Positions 59,607 through 64,000 of a DNA stretch of 64,000 nt are shown here, one piece after another (the first letter of the stretch is position 1; the number at the start of each line of letters is the position of its first letter). Source of the stretch: Uranotaenia lowii (lineage: Eukaryota; Arthropoda; Insecta; Diptera; Culicidae); NCBI RefSeq assembly GCF_029784155.1, contig NC_073693.1, positions 111,228,683 through 111,292,682 of the forward strand, written 5' to 3'. The notes under the pieces were generated by a model, which ran no database searches, was not told the origin of the DNA, and worked only from the letters and a program-made list of their open reading frames with translations. Made by a program: the position numbers and the translations under genes.

Positions 59607-60180
59607 TATCATATAATGAGATTTAAACCTATTTGCCAAATTAATAAATCATTCCATCATGTTAATACCCTAATATTTATCCATTTTTTTCAAAATTTGT
59701 TCGATAATTATTCGAATTTAATCATATATAGAAAATTTTGTATAGGAGCCTCCTTTACAAAAACGGTAAACGTTTAGAAATCTTTAATTAATCTCATTAT
59801 ATCAAGAATATTATACTATACCAAATTTGATCAGAATCGTTTATAAATTGTTCGAGTTGTAATATATGTATTTTACAATAAATATGTAAAAACCCCCTTC
59901 TCACACTTCCTACAAATATATTTATAAATACAATTATTGGTCCAAATTCACCAATAGTTCAATTCAATTATGTCGAAATACTGGGAAAATTGATGAAAAT
60001 TACTAATAAATTGCATGGTACATATGTGTCATATTTCATGCAATTTTTTATGGAAGCCCCCTCCCTCCCTTAAGTAGGAGAGGTTTGTGACTATTATAGA
60101 AACCATCTCCGCCCTGAAAAACCCTTATATTCCAATTTTCACAATGATTGGTTCAGTAGTTTCCAAGTCTATAGGGAACA

Positions 60181-63100
60181 TTGAAGATTATTGAAGATTA
60201 CCCCTAACGACGCTGGTTTAGAGGCAAGATCTCTTCAAGATAATGTGCGTTCCTGAGTTGCTATTGCAGATTTACGTTTGTTTTGATGTTCTGCTAATAT
60301 ACCTACGAACATCAGTCCACTATTTGTCATCGAAGCCGACCGGTGGGACTCATTGCGGCTGCCAGAGCGTGAGCAGTGGATCCGTCTTTAGTTGTGATTG
60401 GAATGGACATTAATTTAGACGTCGCGACGCCAGACCTGCCAAATGCCCGCTAATGACACTCAGGTATACTCCTGCATCGTTGCTGTTGCCTGCTGTTGTT
60501 GCTGCTGTTGTTGCTAGTGCCAGAAAGATACCCAATCTGCCCAAGAGATGCCCCCAACAAGAGCTCCCCACGTTGCGGCAAAAATTTCAACATGAGCTGC
60601 CTGTGAATCGTACAGAGGTACTTAGACTGCTTCTTTTTTTTTGTTTTTATACCTTCGCATTTTTTTGAAATATTTTTTCTCTCGCTGAATGTTTTACATT
60701 CCGTTCCGTATACTAGACTTATCTGAAAAGTCAGGGCATTATTGATTCAAATTATTGAAATGAACTTCGCTAAGCTTGATGTCGTTCCAAACATGAATTC
60801 TTCGAGCAACTCTTTATTAAACTCTGATGAAATACCTGTCCTTTATCCAAATGGATAATTATTCTAATAACAATGCCTCGACGCCTAATGTTATACCCAA
60901 AGCTGTGCTTCAAAGTGTTCTATGCGAAGACATGTTGAATATTTGTCATATTAATGTTCAAAGCCTTTGCGCTCGTCGTTTTTCTAAATTCATTGAACTA
61001 AGAAATCTTTTCATCAACAGTAAAGTAGACATTATTTTCATGTCAGAGACGTGGCTAAGTGAAACCGTAAATGATGAAGTTATAACAATTGATGGTTATA
61101 ATTTGATTAGAAATGATCGTAACAGGCATGGAGGTGGCGTCTGCGTTTACCTTAAAAACAACCTTAAATGTAGAATACTCTCGAAATCAGATACTAATGA
61201 AGAAAATTCAACCGAATTTATCCTGATTGAATTATTTCTGTATGAGATGAAGTTAATATTTGGCCTTTACTATAATCCTCCAGAAAATGACTGTTCCGAA
61301 CTACTTATAACTCATGTGGAACGATTCGCTTTGACTCATAACAGTTCTTTCTTCATTGGTGACTTTAATACAGATCTTTTAAAACAATCCGTAAGAATTC
61401 AAAAGTTCAAAGATTTTTTTAAATTTCTCGAACTTTAGATGTGTTAATAACGAACCAACATTTTTCCACAATACCGGCTGTTCTTTACTCGATTTGCTTG
61501 TATCAGATTCACCTGATTCCATACATAGATTTAGCCAAATTTCATTGCCAGGTATATCGAACCACGATTTGATCTTCTCTTCTCTGAATTTTCCCAAAAT
61601 TGCTTTTCAAGACGGATACTGGTTCCGTGACTATAACAACTTTGATGAAAATGCTTTGTTTGAAATTTTCGCTGGAAATAATTGGAATAGATTTCAGAGT
61701 ATAGACGATCCAGATATGCTTGTTGAGTTCTTCAACAAATTTCTGCTGGATATTCATGATTCATTCTTTCCTCTAAAATTCAGAAAACATCGTAGAAATA
61801 ATTGGTTCACTAACGGTATAAATCATGCCATGATTAATAGAAATTTGGCATATAATAATTGGAAGCGATCAAAGTCTGTTGAAGACAAAAATAAATACAA
61901 AATACTGCGTAACAGAGTGAACTCTCTAATTACTAACGCGAAAAGAATGTTTGATAAAAGACGACTTAATATAGATGTGCCACCAAAGATATTTTGGAAT
62001 AATTTGAAGAAGTTTGGATTGTCAAAATCTCAATCAAATGCAACCATAGCTAATTTTTCCGCAACTGAAGTTAATAACTATTTTACTTCAAATTTCACCA
62101 CCAGTTCTTCGCAACTACTACATTGTCCGAATAATAGGAATGGCTTTAAGTTTATTTTTTTTTCAAAATTATGAAATTATAAATGCGGTCAATTCAATTA
62201 AATCAAATGCGGTTGGAGTGGATGGTATTCCAATTAAACTCCTTAAAATTTTATTACCGTACATTTTACCTGCCTTGGGACATATTTTCAATTCAATTAT
62301 TAAAACCTCTAAGTTTCAATTTCAATGGAAAAAATCTAAAGTTATTCCTATTCCAAAAAAGGCTAGATCTCATGAATTATCAAACCTCAGGCCAATCAGT
62401 ATATTGAGCGTAACTTCAAAAATATTTGAAAAATTAACAAAACATCAAATTACCGAATACTTAAATCAAAATAATATGCTGTATGAGTTTCAATCAGGAT
62501 TTCGTTCTTCTCACAGCACAGAAACTGCTCTTATGAAAGTATATAATGATATTGCGCTAACCTTGGATAAAAAAGGAATAGCTATATTATTGATGATTGA
62601 TTTTGCTAAAGCTTTCGACCGTGTATCACATATTAAACAAACTATTAAACAAACTTATTACCAAGTATAACTTTTCTTCGACAGCTGTAAAAATGATTCA
62701 ATCGTACTTTCATGGCCGATCGCAAACAGTCTTTTTAAACGATTGTTTTTCTGATTTCACTAATATTGGCTCTGGAGTTCCTCAAGGATCAATTCTTGGA
62801 CCTTTATTTTTCTCACTTTTTATAAATGATCTTCCATCAGTTCTACAACACTGCTCAATCCACCTTTTTGCAGACGATGTTCAAGTATATCTTTGCGAGA
62901 AAAATGATGTTAATCCTAATGAATTCCTTACGAAAATAAATGGAGATCTTGCTAAAATAAATGAATGGTCCGATTCTAACCTCCTACCTATAAATCCCTC
63001 CAAAAAAAGGCTCTGTTCTTTGGAAGACTACTACCCTTCTCAAATTTACAACCATTAGTTCTCAACAATACGGTCATCCAGTTCGTCGATTATGCTGAAA

Positions 63101-63843
63101 ATCTAGGAGTAATTTTTGATCGGGATCTCTCCTGGAACCGTCAAGTCAATGCTCAATGCTGTAAAATTTATGGTTCGATAAAAAGGTTAAATTTAACAAC
63201 CCATCATTTGGACGCACAAACAAAACTAAAACTTTTCAAGACTTACGTATACCCTCTATTTTTATATGGTGATTTTCTGTATTCGAATGCCTCTGAAAGA
63301 TCCTTGAACAAAATACGCATAGCCCTCAATTCCTGTGTACGATACGTTTTCAAATTACCACACCTACACACCTCACACCTACAAAAATTGCTCATCGGTT
63401 GTTAATTTGAAAGTTTTTATAAATATCGCTCTTATGTAGTAATGCAGAGAATCTTGAAAACTGGTAAACCATATTATTTGAAAACTTTGCTCACGCCACT
63501 AAGAAACTCAAGAACCAGGAATATCTTGATCTCTTCGCATAGTTCGTCTTACTATGGTAGAACATTTTTCGTCAGAGGTATTGTCAATTGGAATAATCTT
63601 CCCAACAATTTGAAAATAATTAATAGTAAATCAGAGTTTAAGAAGAGGTTGCTTGAAGAATTCATGGAGTAAAACGACATAGGAAGAAAATTGATACTAG
63701 AACATATTGACGGAACGATTAGTTGTTAAGAAGAAGAAATTTAAGTTAAATATGTACCCGCAAATTGTAACAAATTAAAAGATTGAAATCTTACGTTGCA
63801 AGAATAAACAAATCTACAACAACAAAGATGTTGAAATGAAAAT
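60181..63843 (+). mobile_element. CR1/L2-like LINE, near full length, 3.66 kb
   Basis: It is inserted in the HLE host and bounded by a 5-bp direct repeat GAACA (60176-60180, 63844-63848). It ends in a short A/TGAAA-rich tail. Upstream of the coding part (60181-60820) is a leader with a CTG/GTT-rich stretch near 60475-60520 and no clear ORF1. Confidence 0.75.
60827..63672 (+). pseudogene. LINE ORF2: endonuclease and reverse transcriptase, frameshifted
   Basis: The endonuclease (60827-61438) shows INVQSL, MSETWLSE, GGGVCVYLKNNL and the catalytic FIGDFNTD. A linker follows in another frame (61494-62174). The reverse transcriptase is spread over two more frames: NLRPISILSVTSKIFEKL, SGFRSSHSTETAL, MIDFAKAFDRV (62140-62670), then SGVPQGSILGPLFFSLFIND and the catalytic FADD (62597-63058). 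C-terminal pieces are at 63208-63672. At least four frameshifts make it non-functional, but catalytic motifs are recognisable, so decay is moderate. The motif style fits the CR1/L2/Daphne part of the jockey superfamily. Confidence 0.85.
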
Positions 63844-63880
63844 GAACAGACAGACAGACAAACATACATTTATATATATA

Positions 63881-64000
63881 CTAGCTGACCCGGTGTGCTT
63901 TGCTACACCTTTCAAAATCTCATGATATTTTCAGAAATTATTAAAATTTTTATTGTTTTGTAGGCATTGTTTTAAATCAAATTATAACATAATGCATAAG
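63881..64000 (-). mobile_element. 3' end of a further Helitron-like element (copy E), cut by window edge
   Basis: The minus strand carries the CACCGGGTCAGCTAG terminus at 63895-63881 and the typical 3' text ('ggtgtagcaaagc'). It abuts the 5' end of the host element at 63880, another head-to-tail junction. Confidence 0.7.

Larger units (their letters stand above)
54747..63880 (-). mobile_element. Helitron-like host element interrupted by younger insertions
   Basis: Its 3' end is at 54747 (CAGCTAG on the minus strand, with A at 54746) and its 5' end at 63880 (TATATATATAAATG and a (GTCT)n tract). Remaining body pieces are 54747-55368, 59607-60180 and 63844-63880. The rest is the tandem HLE pair C-D and a LINE. 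The shared minus orientation and matching head text (ggttcagtagtttcc) support one split element. Confidence 0.6.

Overview
The window is an AT-rich, intron-bearing animal genome segment dominated by transposable elements. The host genes are insect innate-immunity types: secreted single-domain C-type lectins (CTLs) and chymotrypsin-fold serine proteases (SPs). The lectin style, the N189-type proteases, a DD37E-like mariner relic and the repeat load all suggest a mosquito, more likely culicine than Anopheles. Genus cannot be fixed from the sequence alone. No prokaryotic features, rRNA, CRISPR or intact tRNA gene were seen.

Host genes: CTL-1 (+, 1914-2673), CTL-2 (-, 22334-21678), SP-1 (-, 32317-31406) with CTL-3 just downstream on the same strand (-, 30723-30108), a serine protease-C-type lectin fusion gene (+, 44141-53439, three exons, with a 7.9 kb intron that separates catalytic His/Asp from Ser), and the 3' exon of a further CTL (-, 54459-54218). 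A possible small cysteine-containing peptide gene lies at 29179-28875. NF-kB-like sites sit directly upstream of CTL-2 and CTL-3, which fits immune induction.

Mobile elements, left to right: a Helitron-like element (HLE; 2818-8885) split by a 4.3 kb hAT (8-bp target duplication), which itself contains a TTAA-flanked piggyBac-type MITE and a second hAT; two tandem HLE copies (9822-13743); a third hAT (14063-15903) inside a tRNA-like SINE relic; a 3.2 kb near-perfect palindrome of two head-to-head Penelope-like element 3' halves, each with a GIY-YIG endonuclease and a hammerhead-ribozyme motif (16654-19842); a MITE, a SINE and a mariner relic (23259-25100); a broken non-LTR retrotransposon (28140-25480); a 79-bp-arm hairpin (35179-35515); a 5.5 kb Foldback-like element with two opposed arrays of a ~129 bp minisatellite (38341-43838) ending about 300 bp before the SP-CTL start codon; MITEs and a hAT copy in the SP-CTL intron; and a nested HLE block (54747-64000) with a tandem HLE pair, a 186-bp solo LTR and a 3.66 kb CR1/L2-like LINE.

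The most notable gene-level signal is the protease-lectin fusion. It is paralleled by the SP-1/CTL-3 pair, where a strong splice donor at the end of the protease is phase-compatible with the second exon of the neighbouring lectin. The most notable structural signals are the ribozyme-bearing Penelope palindrome and the Foldback-like element next to the fusion gene's promoter.
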